This document shows, one piece after another, positions 35,756 through 45,867 of a stretch of DNA of 64,000 nucleotides. The stretch lies in contig NZ_JANLNW010000050.1 of NCBI RefSeq assembly GCF_025465945.1, positions 1-64,000 on the forward strand. Direction: 5' to 3'. The DNA is from Pseudomonas sp. 6D_7.1_Bac1. Its GTDB lineage: Bacteria > Pseudomonadota > Gammaproteobacteria > Pseudomonadales > Pseudomonadaceae. The notes under the pieces were generated by a model that worked only from the letters and a program-made list of their open reading frames with translations, ran no database searches and was not told the origin of the DNA. The first letter of the stretch is position 1; each line of letters starts with the position of its first letter. Both the position numbers and the translations under genes were made by a program.

Positions 35756-36960
35756 GCCGCACTCGCCAGAGCCTGCAACCGCGCCACCGGGCGCTCGCGC
35801 ACGGGCCAGTTCAAGGCTGCCGCCAGCAGACTGAGGAGAATCGCTACCTGCCAGATCAAGTCATAGTTTCCTGTTCGGTCATAAACCACCCCACCCAACC
35901 AGCCGCCGAGGAACGCGCCCAACTGGTGGAAGAGGAAAACGATACCACCCAGCATAGAGAGGTTTCGTACACCAAACAGTGTCGCTACGGTGCCGTTGGT
36001 CAACGGCACCGTCGACAGCCAGAGAAACCCCATGACCATGCCGAACAGATAAGCACTGACCTGTGTGACCGGCGCCCAAATGAACAGACCAATCACCACC
36101 GCACGTAGCAAGTAGAGGCCGGTCAGCAGACGCGGTTTGGACATGCGCCCGCCGAGCCAGCCAGCGGTGTATGTACCGAAGATATTAAACAGGCCGATCA
36201 ACGCCAACACCGTGGTGCCGACGCTGGCCGGCAGATGCTGATCGACCAGGTACGCTGGCAAATGCACACCAATAAACACCACTTGAAAACCGCAGACAAA
36301 AAAGCCGAACGCCAGCAGCCAGAAACCCGAGTGCGAACACGCCTCGCGCAACGCCTCGGACAGGGTTTGCTCATGGCCGAGCACCGGCAGCGGTTTGTCC
36401 TTGAGCATGCTGACCAGCGGCACAATCAGCGCCACCAGCATGCCCAGCACCAGGAGTGCCGTCGACCAACCGAGCCAGCCGATCAGTCCCAGCGTGCCAG
36501 GCAACATGGCGAACTGACCGAAGGAGCCGGCAGCGCTGGCGATCCCCATACCCATGCTGCGCTTCTCCGGTGGCAAGGCACGCCCCACCACGCCAAGAAT
36601 CACCGAGAACGAGGTACCGGATAGACCGATACCGATCAACAACCCGGCACTCAACGACAGCGACCATGCCGAATCGGAGAAGCCCATAAACACCAGCCCC
36701 ACGGCGTACAGCACACCGCCGATCAGCACCACTTTCGCCGCGCCGAAGCGATCTGCCAATGCCCCCGTAAATGGCTGCGCCAGGCCCCAGATCAGGTTTT
36801 GCAAGGCGATAGCGAAGGCGAACACCTCGCGCCCCCAACCGAACTGCGCACTCATCGGCGGCAGAAACAGCCCGAAGCCATGCCGTATGCCGAGCGACAG
36901 CGCCAGAATCAGCGCGCTCCCGAGTAGAACCCAACCGCTGGTTCGCCACATCGATGTCAT
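35752..36960 (-). CDS. MFS transporter under MarR control
   Basis: 402 aa from the ATG at 36960, which has GGAG seven bases upstream; the longer open frame to 37092 would overlap the operator and marR and is not used. Twelve hydrophobic helices, with the MFS motif GALADRFGAAKVVLIGGVLY after helix 2. The chain resembles oxalate/formate-antiporter-like MFS proteins of pseudomonads (LSLGIRHGFGLFLPPMSAQF). Substrate unknown. The perfect palindrome at 36975-36992 lies directly upstream. Confidence 0.9.
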   Translation of the reverse strand: MTSMWRTSGWVLLGSALILALSLGIRHGFGLFLPPMSAQFGWGREVFAFAIALQNLIWGLAQPFTGALADRFGAAKVVLIGGVLYAVGLVFMGFSDSAWSLSLSAGLLIGIGLSGTSFSVILGVVGRALPPEKRSMGMGIASAAGSFGQFAMLPGTLGLIGWLGWSTALLVLGMLVALIVPLVSMLKDKPLPVLGHEQTLSEALREACSHSGFWLLAFGFFVCGFQVVFIGVHLPAYLVDQHLPASVGTTVLALIGLFNIFGTYTAGWLGGRMSKPRLLTGLYLLRAVVIGLFIWAPVTQVSAYLFGMVMGFLWLSTVPLTNGTVATLFGVRNLSMLGGIVFLFHQLGAFLGGWLGGVVYDRTGNYDLIWQVAILLSLLAAALNWPVRERPVARLQALASAA

Positions 36961-36974
36961 TCTTATTCTCCAGT

Positions 36975-36992
36975 AGCGGGTATATACCCGCT
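36975..36992. promoter_or_regulatory. Palindromic MarR operator, MFS side
   Basis: AGCGGGTATATACCCGCT is an 18-bp perfect palindrome lying 15 bases before the MFS start codon. A near-identical copy lies upstream of marR, so both are probable binding sites of that regulator. Confidence 0.8.
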
Positions 36993-37039
36993 TAAGTTCG
37001 GGCTTAAATTCGGGCTTACGTTTGGAAAGGCCCGCCGCC

Positions 37040-37444
37040 TCAGGCGAGTTCATCCAGCAAGGCCAGCAAGGTTGCGCGCTTCTGCGCGCCAAGACGATCG
37101 ATCAACCGCTGTTGCGCCGCTTCCCAGGCCGGTAAGGCCGCTGCCAGGCGTTCGCGCCCGGTTTCAGTCAGTTGCACAATGCGATTGCGCTGGTCTTCAC
37201 CCTCAACCAACATCACTAGCCCCTCCCCCTCCAGCACCCGCAGATTGCGCCCCAGAGTGCTGCGATCCAGGCCCATGGCTTCCGCCAGGGTCGAAATACT
37301 CGGTTGATCGAGACGCTGCAAATTGCACAGCAAAGAATACTGCGCAACGTTGATCCCGAAGCCGTCGAGGGCGCCGTCGTAGTGCCTGCTGACGCCACGA
37401 GCGGCGCGACGCAGGTTGATGCATAAACATTGAGAGGCTAGCAT
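37040..37444 (-). CDS. MarR-family regulator
   Basis: 134 aa. The winged helix is readable: GINVAQYSLLCNLQRLDQPS, ISTLAEAMGLDRSTLGRNLR, then the wing GLVMLVEGEDQRNRIVQLTE. It lies just upstream of the MFS gene on the same strand, 79 bases apart, with a palindromic operator in the gap and another just before its own start. Autorepression and repression of the MFS operon are the natural reading. Two N-terminal cysteines (QCLCINL) could respond to oxidants. Confidence 0.93.
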   Translation of the reverse strand: MLASQCLCINLRRAARGVSRHYDGALDGFGINVAQYSLLCNLQRLDQPSISTLAEAMGLDRSTLGRNLRVLEGEGLVMLVEGEDQRNRIVQLTETGRERLAAALPAWEAAQQRLIDRLGAQKRATLLALLDELA

Positions 37445-37447
37445 GGT

Positions 37448-37463
37448 GCGTGTATATACCCGC
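37448..37463. promoter_or_regulatory. MarR operator, autoregulatory side
   Basis: GCGTGTATATACCCGC differs by one base from the perfect palindrome at 36976-36991 and lies four bases upstream of the marR start codon. Confidence 0.7.
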
Positions 37464-37526
37464 GGTTAACTGAAAGCAAGATGTGAATATCAAATGGCCG
37501 AAGCCTTGAGTGTTTAATAGCCCACC

Positions 37527-38258
37527 TCAGACCAGCGCCAACCCCACCAGCACCGTCACTTCCAGCAATTCCAGCAACGCCCCTGCCGTATCGCCCGTGG
37601 TCCCGCCCAGACGCCGCAGCATCACCTGGCGCAGCCAGAAGAACATCAGCGCCGCCAACAGCAGCGCAACCACACCGCTCCAGCCGCCGATCAGCACGCA
37701 GGCCAGCGCGCTCAGCAACATCACCTGCAGACCGGCCCTGCGCGGCAGATGATCGGCCAGCGCCTGTCCCAGGCCGCCGGATCGCACATACCGCGTATTC
37801 AGAAACAACCCGAGCAAGGCACTGCGACCAATCAACGGTGCGAGGATCAAGCCGACGATGGAGTGCTGATCAATCAACGCCAGTAACGCCGTGAACTTGA
37901 GCAACAGCACCAGCACCAGCGTCACCACCGCGATCGGCCCACTGCGTGGGTCCTTCATGATGGTCAAAGTGCGTTCGCGATCACCAAAACCGCCGAGCCA
38001 CGCATCGGCGCTGTCGGCCAGACCGTCGAGGTGCAAACCACCGCTGAGCACCACCCAAGCACTCAATAGCAACGCCGCATGCAGCAACGCTGGCGTACCG
38101 AGCAACAGCCCGTTCAGCGCCCACAACAACCCACCAAACAGCAGCCCCACCAGCGGATAAAACAGTAGCGAACGCCCCAGTTCTTGAGGCGCCGGCATGC
38201 CCGGCAGACGAATCGGCAAGCTGCTGAGAAATTGCAGGGCGATCCAGAACGGCAGCAT
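37527..38258 (-). CDS. cobS: CobS, cobalamin synthase (adenosylcobinamide-GDP ribazoletransferase)
   Basis: 243 aa, membrane protein with 6-7 helices. The active-site signature GGLHLDGLADSADAWLGG and MKDPRSGPIAVVTLVLVLLL are diagnostic. It joins adenosylcobinamide-GDP to alpha-ribazole (phosphate), the last or next-to-last step of adenosylcobalamin synthesis. It is the last gene of the operon, two bases after cobC. Confidence 0.96.
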   Translation of the reverse strand: MLPFWIALQFLSSLPIRLPGMPAPQELGRSLLFYPLVGLLFGGLLWALNGLLLGTPALLHAALLLSAWVVLSGGLHLDGLADSADAWLGGFGDRERTLTIMKDPRSGPIAVVTLVLVLLLKFTALLALIDQHSIVGLILAPLIGRSALLGLFLNTRYVRSGGLGQALADHLPRRAGLQVMLLSALACVLIGGWSGVVALLLAALMFFWLRQVMLRRLGGTTGDTAGALLELLEVTVLVGLALV

Positions 38259-38260
38259 GC

Positions 38261-38836
38261 TCAGCCCTCTTCCCTGAGCACGGCATCAGCCTCGATGCAC
38301 AGCGAAAACAGCGCGCCATGACCGACTTCAACGTTGAGCAATTGCTCGCGCGGCAACCCGCGCGCGCGGGCCAGCAACAAACGCATGACCCCACCGTGAC
38401 TGATCAGCAGCACTCGCTCGCCGGCGCAGGCCTGATGCAAGCGCTCGACGGCCGCCAGCACCCGCGTGGAAAACGCGGTCACCGGCTCCCCCTCGGGCGG
38501 TGTGAACCCATAGGGATCAGCCCAGAACAGCCCTAGCGCCTCAGCGTCGGTTTCCATCAGCGTCGCCGCGCTCTGCCCTTCCCATGTGCCGAAGTGCAAC
38601 TCTTGCAGGTCTTTGTCCAGCACGACCGGTATGCCCAACCGCTCGGCCAACTCCTCGGCAAAACGCGCACAACGTTGCAGTGGCGAACTGACCAAGCGAT
38701 CCCACGGCCCTTGGTCAATCACCGCTGCGCGCATCTGTTCCCAACCTTTGGCTGTCAGCGCGTCATCCAGGCTGCCACGCAAACCGCCACCGAGTTCGGT
38801 TTCACCGTGGCGCAGCAGGTCCAGGTGCAATGTCAT
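38261..38836 (-). CDS. cobC: CobC, alpha-ribazole phosphatase-type histidine phosphatase
   Basis: 191 aa. The histidine phosphatase motif [20 protein letters not shown] holds the phospho-histidine (RHG); the second active histidine is in [10 protein letters not shown]. It removes the phosphate from alpha-ribazole phosphate or from cobalamin phosphate. Its start overlaps the cobT stop by four bases, so the two are coupled. Confidence 0.93.
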   Translation of the reverse strand: MTLHLDLLRHGETELGGGLRGSLDDALTAKGWEQMRAAVIDQGPWDRLVSSPLQRCARFAEELAERLGIPVVLDKDLQELHFGTWEGQSAATLMETDAEALGLFWADPYGFTPPEGEPVTAFSTRVLAAVERLHQACAGERVLLISHGGVMRLLLARARGLPREQLLNVEVGHGALFSLCIEADAVLREEG

Positions 38837-39888
38837 GCCGGACGATCGGCAACGGCCGCTTCAGCGAAGGTCGCCATCTGCCCGTGCAGGTCGCAGGCCA
38901 GACGCAGTAACGGCACCGCCAGCGCGGCACCACTGCCCTCACCGAGTCGCAGGCCAAGATCCAGCAAAGGCTCGGCATTCAAGGTTTCCAGGACATGGCG
39001 ATGCCCCGGCTCCGCCCCGCGATGGCCAAACAGCAGCCACTCGCGGCACGCCGGATTGAGGCGCACCGCGACCAACGCTGCAACGCTGCAAATAAAGCCG
39101 TCGACCAGCACCGCCAAACCTTCCTGGGCGCAGGCCAGATAAGCACCGACCAACGCAGCGATTTCAAAACCACCAAGGTTGAACATCGTCTGCAACACGT
39201 CACCGCGCTGAGCAGCATGCAACGCCAGGGCGCGTTCAATCACCTGAGCCTTATGGCTCACGCCCGCTGCGTTCAAACCGGTGCCTGGCCCGGTCAAATG
39301 CATCACCGGGCAATCAAGCAATGCACAGGCCACAGCGCTGGCGGCGGTGGTGTTGCCGATACCCATCTCGCCGCCGATAAACAGCTCGCAGCCTTCTGCG
39401 ATTGCCCGCAATACGCTGTCACGGCCGGCCTGCAAGGCCTGCTCGCCCTGGGTTTGGGTCATTGCAGGGCCGTGAACGAAGTTTGCAGTGCCCGGACCGA
39501 GATGCAGATGACGTACGCCCCGCAGACTCAACGAAGGTGTGACGGTACCAAGGTCAATCACCTCCAGCCGTGCTTCAAGTTGCCGCGCCAATACGCTGAT
39601 CGCCGCGCCACCGCTGACAAAGTTGTGCAGCATCTGCCCGGTGACTTCCTGCGGGAACGCGGAAACTCCTTCGGCGACCACCCCGTGGTCACCGGCAAAA
39701 ATCGCAATCCACAGCTGGTTCAGGCTCGGTTTGACCCGACCTTGCAACCCCGCCAATTGCACTGCCGCCGACTCCAGTTGCCCGAGAGAGCCCGCCGGTT
39801 TGGTCAGTTGCTGCTGTCGGGCCGCGGCCTGTTCATGGGCTTGCGCGTTGATCGGCTTGCATGGGTTCAGCCACCAGGAGTGAGTCAT
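38833..39888 (-). CDS. cobT: CobT, nicotinate-nucleotide:dimethylbenzimidazole phosphoribosyltransferase
   Basis: 351 aa, usual length. Signatures: [20 protein letters not shown] near residue 65, [19 protein letters not shown], and the C-terminal [17 protein letters not shown] that contains the catalytic glutamate. It activates DMB, made by BluB in the same operon, to alpha-ribazole phosphate. Four-base overlaps on both sides. Confidence 0.96.
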   Translation of the reverse strand: MTHSWWLNPCKPINAQAHEQAAARQQQLTKPAGSLGQLESAAVQLAGLQGRVKPSLNQLWIAIFAGDHGVVAEGVSAFPQEVTGQMLHNFVSGGAAISVLARQLEARLEVIDLGTVTPSLSLRGVRHLHLGPGTANFVHGPAMTQTQGEQALQAGRDSVLRAIAEGCELFIGGEMGIGNTTAASAVACALLDCPVMHLTGPGTGLNAAGVSHKAQVIERALALHAAQRGDVLQTMFNLGGFEIAALVGAYLACAQEGLAVLVDGFICSVAALVAVRLNPACREWLLFGHRGAEPGHRHVLETLNAEPLLDLGLRLGEGSGAALAVPLLRLACDLHGQMATFAEAAVADRPA

Positions 39889-40406
39889 AAAGCAGTTCCT
39901 TTCAAAGTCAGGGGCAGGCCGGCGACAGTCAGCACGACACGCTGACAGCGCTCAGCCAAGGCTTGATGCAACCAACCGGCTTCATCGACATAGCGGCGAG
40001 TCAACTCGCCCAGCGGCACGACACCCAGACCGGTCTCGTTGCTGACAAAAACAATTTCCCCCGGCAGTGACGCCAGGCACTCCAACAGAGCTTCACGCTC
40101 ATACGTCAGACGCTCGGGGTTTTCAAGCATCAGCAGATTGGTCAACCACAAGGTCAGGCAATCCACCAGCAGGCAACGCTCGATGCTAGCGGTTTCGCGC
40201 AGCACCCGAGCCAGTTCCAGTGGTTCTTCAATGAGCGCCCATTCAGGCGGACGACGCTCTCGGTGATGAGCCACACGGGCATTCATTTCGCCGTCCAGTG
40301 GCTGGCTGGTGGCGATGTACGTCACCGCCAGGCCGCTTTCGCTGGCGAGCTTTTCAGCCAGACGGCTTTTACCGGAACGGGCGCCGCCGAGGATCAGTTG
40401 CAACAT
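39885..40406 (-). CDS. cobU: CobU, adenosylcobinamide kinase/guanylyltransferase
   Basis: 173 aa from the ATG at 40406 (AAGG eight bases upstream), with 40412 as an alternative. Walker A is [15 protein letters not shown], the kinase histidine region is [20 protein letters not shown], and [20 protein letters not shown] is conserved. The bifunctional enzyme phosphorylates adenosylcobinamide and adds GMP. A REPIN separates it from cobQ, so some independent transcription is possible. Confidence 0.95.
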   Translation of the reverse strand: MLQLILGGARSGKSRLAEKLASESGLAVTYIATSQPLDGEMNARVAHHRERRPPEWALIEEPLELARVLRETASIERCLLVDCLTLWLTNLLMLENPERLTYEREALLECLASLPGEIVFVSNETGLGVVPLGELTRRYVDEAGWLHQALAERCQRVVLTVAGLPLTLKGTAL

Positions 40407-40442
40407 GGTCATAACCTTTTATTTTTGCGGTGTAACGACAGG

Positions 40443-40528
40443 CCTCATCGCGAGCAGGCTCGCTCCCACGTTAGATGTGAGGTGTTGCTCCATTTTGTGT
40501 TCAATACAATTCCCCCTGCTCGCGATGG
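40443..40528. repeat. REPIN, right arm eroded
   Basis: CATCGCGAGCAGGCTCGCTC is intact, while the inverse copy keeps only CCTGCTCGCGATG. It lies inside the cobalamin operon between cobQ and cobU. Confidence 0.8.
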
Positions 40529-40544
40529 GGCCAGCACAGCCACC

Positions 40545-41996
40545 TCAAAACCCGCAGAGTTCACGCAACAGCCCGGTGTCCAGATGCTTCTCAACCAAAT
40601 CAGCCAGGCGCTCGATATCGCGCTCGCGCAAGGCGTGGTAATCGACTTCCTGCACGTTCTGCAAACCAGCCCAACGCAACAGCGCACTGCACGCAGCCGG
40701 GGACTCGAACAGGCCGTGCAAGTACGTACCGAGCACCTGCCCGTCGGCACTTTGAGCGCCGTCGCAGCGACCGTCATCCAGCAGCACCGCCGCCTGCTCC
40801 AAAGCAGCGCCGGTGGTGACCCCGGCGTGAATTTCATAACCGCTGACTTCGGCGTTTTCCAGGGCCAGACGTCCATGCACATTGCGCAGCTGTTTCTCTT
40901 CTTCGAGCACCGTTTCGAATGCCAGCAAACCGAGACCGGCGCTGGAACCCGCCGCGCCTTCCAGGCCCAACGGGTCATGCAATTGCTCGCCAAGCATCTG
41001 CAGACCACCGCAGATGCCGAGCAGCTTGCCGCCGTAACGCAAGTGGCGAGCGATGGCGGTGTCCCAGCCGTTGGCACGCAAGTAAACCAGGTCACTGCGC
41101 ACGCTTTTCGAGCCCGGCAGGATGATCAGATCAGCGGGTGGAATCGGCTGACCGGGACCGACAAATTGCAGATTGACCTGCGGATGCAAACGCAGGGGAT
41201 CGAAGTCGGTGTGGTTGCTGATTCGTGGCAACACCGGCACCACCACGTTGAGCACCTGCTCGGCTTTATCGGTCTGACGCTGATCGATGCCGTCTTCGGC
41301 TTCCAGATGCAGATCCATCACATATGGCAGCACGCCGATCACCGGTTTGCCGGTACGCTCTTCCAGCCAGTCGAGGCCCGGTTGCAGCAAAGCGATGTCG
41401 CCGCGAAAGCGGTTGATGATGAAGCCTTTGACCCGCGCCTGCTCAGTGACTGACAGCAGCTCCAGCGTACCGACCAAGTGCGCGAATACCCCGCCACGAT
41501 TGATATCGGCGATCAGCACCACCGGGCAATCTACTGCCTCCGCGAACCCCATGTTGGCGATGTCGCCAGCGCGCAGATTGATCTCGGCCGGCGAACCCGC
41601 GCCTTCGACCATCACCACCGGATAAGCTGCACTCAAGCGTTCATGGGAAGCCAGCACCGCTTGCATCGCGATGGCTTTATAGTCGTGATAGGCGACTGCG
41701 TTCATGGTGGTAACCGCGCGCCCGTGAATGATCACTTGCGCGCCGGTATCGCTGTTGGGTTTGAGCAGCACCGGGTTCATGTCGGTGTGCGGCTCAAGGT
41801 TGGCCGCCTGGGCCTGCACGGCTTGAGCCCGACCGATTTCGCCGCCATCGGCGGTCACTGCGCTGTTGAGCGCCATGTTCTGCGGCTTGAACGGCACCAC
41901 GCGAACCCCCTGGCGCGTCAGCCAGCGGCACAGCGCCGTTACCAGGGTACTTTTGCCGGCGTCCGAGGTGGTGCCTTGCACCATCAGCGTGGTCAT
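40545..41996 (-). CDS. cobQ: CobQ, cobyric acid synthase (glutamine-dependent)
   Basis: 483 aa from the ATG at 41996, set by AAGGA six bases away. The N-terminal ATP-binding domain has [20 protein letters not shown] and [20 protein letters not shown]. The C-terminal type-3 glutaminase domain has the nucleophile cysteine in [14 protein letters not shown] and a histidine in [11 protein letters not shown]. It amidates side chains b, d, e and g of adenosyl-cobyrinic acid a,c-diamide. Confidence 0.97.
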   Translation of the reverse strand: MTTLMVQGTTSDAGKSTLVTALCRWLTRQGVRVVPFKPQNMALNSAVTADGGEIGRAQAVQAQAANLEPHTDMNPVLLKPNSDTGAQVIIHGRAVTTMNAVAYHDYKAIAMQAVLASHERLSAAYPVVMVEGAGSPAEINLRAGDIANMGFAEAVDCPVVLIADINRGGVFAHLVGTLELLSVTEQARVKGFIINRFRGDIALLQPGLDWLEERTGKPVIGVLPYVMDLHLEAEDGIDQRQTDKAEQVLNVVVPVLPRISNHTDFDPLRLHPQVNLQFVGPGQPIPPADLIILPGSKSVRSDLVYLRANGWDTAIARHLRYGGKLLGICGGLQMLGEQLHDPLGLEGAAGSSAGLGLLAFETVLEEEKQLRNVHGRLALENAEVSGYEIHAGVTTGAALEQAAVLLDDGRCDGAQSADGQVLGTYLHGLFESPAACSALLRWAGLQNVQEVDYHALRERDIERLADLVEKHLDTGLLRELCGF

Positions 41997-42985
41997 GGGG
42001 TTTCCTTGGCGTAGGCTTCGAAAGCGTGCTCGAGGCGCAACCAATCGACTTCATTGGCCGGCAAGCCAAAACGCAGGCTGCTGTTGTGGGTGAACAGACG
42101 CAGCAAGATGCCGTGCCGGGCCATGAATTCGTGCAGGTGCTCAGCGCGCTCGGTAATCAACCACTGAAACAAGGCGCAGCCACCTTGCGGCTTGAAGCCG
42201 TGGCGCTCAAGGACTTCAATCAGACGCTGACTCGCCTCTTCACTGCGCAAGCGCTGGCGAGCATGCCCTTGAGTGTCGCGCAAACAGACCTGGCCCAACA
42301 CCCGAGTCGGCCCGCTGACCGCCCAGGGCCCGACCTGCTCGGCAAGCAGCTTGAGCAACTTGCGCTCAGCCAACACGAAGCCCAATCGCACCCCGGCCAG
42401 ACCGAAAAACTTGCCAAACGAACGCAAAACGATCAGCCCGACCTTATCGGCATACGCAGCCAAACTCAGCGCAGGGGTGTTGTCCATGAACGCTTCGTCA
42501 ACCACCAACCAACCGCCGCGTTGCGCCAACCGCGCATGCCAGTCGAGCAGGCGCTCAGGGGTCAGGCTCAGGCCGGTGGGGTTGTTCGGATTGACCACCA
42601 CCAGCACGTCGAGACTGTCGAGGAAGAAATCGACTTCCTGCTCCAGCACTTCACGCACGATATATCCATTGCGACGCCAGGCCTCGGCATGCTCGGCGTA
42701 ACACGGTGAGAGCACGCCGACTTTGCCGGCGCGACGCAGGCGTGGCAGCAATTGGATAGCCGCCTGGGAGCCGGCGACCGGCAACACATGCGTGGCGCCG
42801 TAGTACTCGCGCGCGGCCTGCTCCAGCCCATCATCGGTTTCCGGCAAGCGCGCCCAGGCCCGCAACGGAATCTCCGGGATCGCCCACGGCCAGGGCGCCA
42901 GCCCGCTGGACAAATCGAGCCAATCGGCTTCGGCGATGCCGTACTGCAACGCCGCCTTGCGCAAACGGCCACCGTGCTCAAGCAT
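41993..42985 (-). CDS. cobD: CobD, threonine-phosphate decarboxylase (PLP)
   Basis: 330 aa from the ATG at 42985, which overlaps the cbiB stop by eight bases. Fold-type I aminotransferase family: [20 protein letters not shown] and the PLP lysine in [18 protein letters not shown]. It makes the aminopropanol phosphate linker of cobalamin. In the aerobic nomenclature (P. denitrificans) this is CobC. A GTG ten bases further upstream would add little. Confidence 0.95.
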   Translation of the reverse strand: MLEHGGRLRKAALQYGIAEADWLDLSSGLAPWPWAIPEIPLRAWARLPETDDGLEQAAREYYGATHVLPVAGSQAAIQLLPRLRRAGKVGVLSPCYAEHAEAWRRNGYIVREVLEQEVDFFLDSLDVLVVVNPNNPTGLSLTPERLLDWHARLAQRGGWLVVDEAFMDNTPALSLAAYADKVGLIVLRSFGKFFGLAGVRLGFVLAERKLLKLLAEQVGPWAVSGPTRVLGQVCLRDTQGHARQRLRSEEASQRLIEVLERHGFKPQGGCALFQWLITERAEHLHEFMARHGILLRLFTHNSSLRFGLPANEVDWLRLEHAFEAYAKETP

Positions 42986-43886
42986 AAAACTCGGCCCCCA
43001 CACAGAGAATCAGCAGCCACAACCATACCCCGCGCTGAACCAACTGCCAGCCGCGATCGATGGAGTTGGCGTCTGCTGGCACACCTTCACCCAACTGTGG
43101 ACGCTGATGCAGCTCACCGTGATAGATCGCCGCGCCGCCCAACTCGACCCCGAGCGCTCCCGCGCCAGCAGCCATCACCGGCCCGGCGTTCGGGCTGTCC
43201 CAGGTCGGCCCCTGGGTGCGCCAACATTTGAGTGCCAAGCGGGTTTTACCCAACAGCGCATAGGTCAAAGCCACCAGACGCGCCGGAACGTAGTTGAGCA
43301 CATCGTCGATTTTCGCCGCCGCCCAGCCGAAGCGCTCAAAGCGTTCGTTGCGATACCCCCACATGGCGTCGAGAGTATTGCTCAGGCGATAGAGCACCAC
43401 CCCTGGCGCACCGGCGACGGCAAACCAGAACAGAGCGGCGAACACCGCGTCGCTGCCGTTTTCCAACACTGACTCGGTGGCGGCACGAGCCACTTCGGTG
43501 CAGTCCAATTCACTGGTCTGACGGCTGACCAGATAACCGACACGCGTGCGTGCTTCATCCAGATCGTCGCTGCGCAGGGCCTGAGCCACTGGCTCGACAT
43601 GTTCGCCGAGGCTGCGCAGGCCAAGGGCGCAATACAGCGCCAGGATCTCGACGACCCAGCCAATGTAGGGCAGCCAGGAAAACGCCGTCACCAACAGGGT
43701 CAGCGGCAGCACCGCCATCACCCACGCGGTGACACCATGACTGCGCCAGCCACGGCCGGCGGAGTTGAAACGTTGCTCGATACGATCGGCAAAACGGCCG
43801 AACGCCACCAGCGGATGCCAGCGCTTGGGTTCGCCCAGCAACGCATCCAGCGCTACCCCGGCGACACTCAGCAACGCCACACTCAT
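42978..43886 (-). CDS. cbiB: CbiB/CobD, adenosylcobinamide-phosphate synthase
   Basis: 302 aa, polytopic membrane protein. Signatures are [40 protein letters not shown] and [20 protein letters not shown]. It attaches aminopropanol (phosphate) to cobyric acid. The start at 43886 has GGAG seven bases upstream and overlaps the bluB stop by four bases; in-frame codons further upstream have no site. Confidence 0.95.
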   Translation of the reverse strand: MSVALLSVAGVALDALLGEPKRWHPLVAFGRFADRIEQRFNSAGRGWRSHGVTAWVMAVLPLTLLVTAFSWLPYIGWVVEILALYCALGLRSLGEHVEPVAQALRSDDLDEARTRVGYLVSRQTSELDCTEVARAATESVLENGSDAVFAALFWFAVAGAPGVVLYRLSNTLDAMWGYRNERFERFGWAAAKIDDVLNYVPARLVALTYALLGKTRLALKCWRTQGPTWDSPNAGPVMAAGAGALGVELGGAAIYHGELHQRPQLGEGVPADANSIDRGWQLVQRGVWLWLLILCVGAEFYA

Positions 43887-44533
43887 TGATTCACTCCCCA
43901 ATAATTTTCGTACAACAGGTCACTCAGCGGACGCGCCTGCGCCCAGCCTTCCAGGACCAACATCGGCGCTGGGTAAAATGCCTTGACCGGGCCCAGGCAC
44001 AACACCGCCAACGGTTTGGCCCCCGGCGGCAGGCCGAGCAGATCCGCCAATGCCTGCGGCTCGAACAACGAGACCCAGCCCATGCCCAAACCTTCGGCAC
44101 GGGACGCCAGCCAAAGATTCTGGATTGCGCAGGACAACGACGCCATGTCCATTTCCGGCAAGGTCCGACGGCCAAAAATATGCCGCTCGCGATCATCCAT
44201 CAGCGCGGCGACCAGCACTTCGGCGCAGTCGTTGATGCCTTCGACTTTCAGCTTCATGAACTCGTCGGAGCGTTCGCCCAGCGCCTCGGCGGTGCGTACC
44301 CGCTCCTCTTCCACCAATTGCTGGATCTTGCCGCGTAACGCCCGGTCGCTGATGCGGATGAACCGCCAGGGCTGCATCAAGCCGACACTCGGGGCCCGAT
44401 GCGCCGCTTCGAGCAAACGCCGGAGCAGCTCGGGTTCGACGCTGCCACCGCTGAAGTGACGCATGTCACGACGTTCGGCAATCGCGCGATAAACCGCTTC
44501 GCGCTCGGCCTCGGAAAATGCGTTGTCTGTCAT
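43883..44533 (-). CDS. bluB: BluB, 5,6-dimethylbenzimidazole synthase
   Basis: 216 aa, nitroreductase fold. FMN-site and family motifs are [10 protein letters not shown] near residue 22, [16 protein letters not shown], and [20 protein letters not shown]. BluB cleaves reduced FMN with oxygen to give DMB, the lower ligand base; its presence shows aerobic de novo DMB synthesis. Its start codon overlaps the cobB stop (ATGA), and a REP sequence lies immediately upstream inside cobB. Confidence 0.95.
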   Translation of the reverse strand: MTDNAFSEAEREAVYRAIAERRDMRHFSGGSVEPELLRRLLEAAHRAPSVGLMQPWRFIRISDRALRGKIQQLVEEERVRTAEALGERSDEFMKLKVEGINDCAEVLVAALMDDRERHIFGRRTLPEMDMASLSCAIQNLWLASRAEGLGMGWVSLFEPQALADLLGLPPGAKPLAVLCLGPVKAFYPAPMLVLEGWAQARPLSDLLYENYWGVNQ

Positions 44534-45867
44534 GGCCTCTTCGCGGGCAAGCCCGCTCCCACAGGGTTCAGGTCTGGCGCAAACAGCGCGGCGATCGCCG
44601 ATGGATTGGACGGGAAATAAAAGTGCACATAAGAGGCCGTCATCCGTCCCTCGCGGTAAACCGCTTCGGCGCCGCGCCCGCCGTTCGGACTCAGGCCACG
44701 GGCGATCGGTTCAAGCTCGGTGCTGGTCAACGAATGGTGATATGTGTGACCACGCAACGCGCCCTCGGGTAATTCAACCGCTTGCAGGGCCAGCGCGGCC
44801 AGGCGCTTTTGCATCACCGCATCACCGGCCAGCAGCCCCACCAACTCAGCGCGCGAACCGTCGACGTCGGTCAGTGAGTCGAGCAGATAAAGCATACCGC
44901 CGCATTCGGCCAGCATCGGCTTGCCGGCAGCGTGGTGAGCGCGAATGGCATCGAGCATGGTGGTGTTTTCAGCCAACGCCACATGGTGCAATTCCGGATA
45001 ACCACCGGGCAGATACAGGCTGTCAGCTTCAGGCAATTGGCGGTCATGGATCGGCGAGAAAAACCGCAACTCGGCGCCCATCGCCCGCAGCAGGTCGAGG
45101 CTCGCGCCATAGGTGAAGGCGAAGGCTTCGTCGCGAGCCACGGCAATTCGCACACCTGCCAGCAACGGCTCGGCAGCGATCACGTCAGGCGCGGCGAACT
45201 CGACAGCAGGCGGCAACGCCACTTCGCAGCTGCTGGCCAAGGCTTCGGCAGCTGCGTCGAGGCGCAGATCGAGGTCGTTCAATTCACTGGCCTGGACCAA
45301 CCCCAGGTGACGACTTGGCAATTCGATGCCGGTTTCCCGTGACAACGCGCCGTACCAGCGCAAACCTTCGGTCAGGCTACCTTCGAGCAATTGTGCGTGA
45401 CGCAAGGTGCCGACGCGGTTGGCCAATACACCGGCAAATGGCAAGTCCGGCTGATAACGCGCCAGCCCCAACGCCAGCGCGCCGAAGGTCTGAGCCATGG
45501 CGGTGCCGTCGATCACGCCCAGCACCGGCACGCCGAAGTGCCGCGCCAGATCGGCGCTGGACGGGGTGCCGTCGAACAAGCCCATCACGCCTTCGATCAA
45601 AATCAGGTCCGCCTCAGCGGCCGCTTCCCACAACAACCGACGACTTTCCTGCTCGCCGACCATCCACATGTCCAGTTGATACACCGGCGCACCGCTGGCG
45701 CGCTCGAGAATCATCGGGTCGAGAAAGTCCGGGCCGCATTTGAATACCCGAACCTTGCGCCCCTGATTGCGATGCAAGCGGGCCAGTGCGGCAGTGACGG
45801 TGGTCTTGCCCTGACCGGAAGCCGGCGCGGCAATCAGCACTGCCGGACAGTGACGGGGCTCATTCAC
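44530..45867 (-). CDS. cobB: CobB, cobyrinic/hydrogenobyrinic acid a,c-diamide synthase
   Basis: 445 aa. The N-terminal ATPase domain has IAAPASGQGKTTVTAALARL and FKCGPDFLDPMILERAS. The C-terminal glutaminase domain has the nucleophile in MLAECGGMLYLLDSL. It amidates the a and c side chains. The last twelve codons ([12 protein letters not shown]) are encoded by a REP element, so the native C-terminus has been replaced or extended by the repeat. Confidence 0.96.
   Translation of the reverse strand: MNEPRHCPAVLIAAPASGQGKTTVTAALARLHRNQGRKVRVFKCGPDFLDPMILERASGAPVYQLDMWMVGEQESRRLLWEAAAEADLILIEGVMGLFDGTPSSADLARHFGVPVLGVIDGTAMAQTFGALALGLARYQPDLPFAGVLANRVGTLRHAQLLEGSLTEGLRWYGALSRETGIELPSRHLGLVQASELNDLDLRLDAAAEALASSCEVALPPAVEFAAPDVIAAEPLLAGVRIAVARDEAFAFTYGASLDLLRAMGAELRFFSPIHDRQLPEADSLYLPGGYPELHHVALAENTTMLDAIRAHHAAGKPMLAECGGMLYLLDSLTDVDGSRAELVGLLAGDAVMQKRLAALALQAVELPEGALRGHTYHHSLTSTELEPIARGLSPNGGRGAEAVYREGRMTASYVHFYFPSNPSAIAALFAPDLNPVGAGLPAKRP
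44537..44566. repeat. Single REP forming the 3' end of cobB
   Basis: TCGCGGGCAAGCCCGCTCCC is a REP variant read through in frame by cobB and placed just before the bluB start codon. Confidence 0.85.

Noticed and set aside
38995..41453. Long plus-strand frames across cobT, cobU and cobQ
   Set aside because: Antisense to well recognised cobalamin genes; no ribosome sites or domains.
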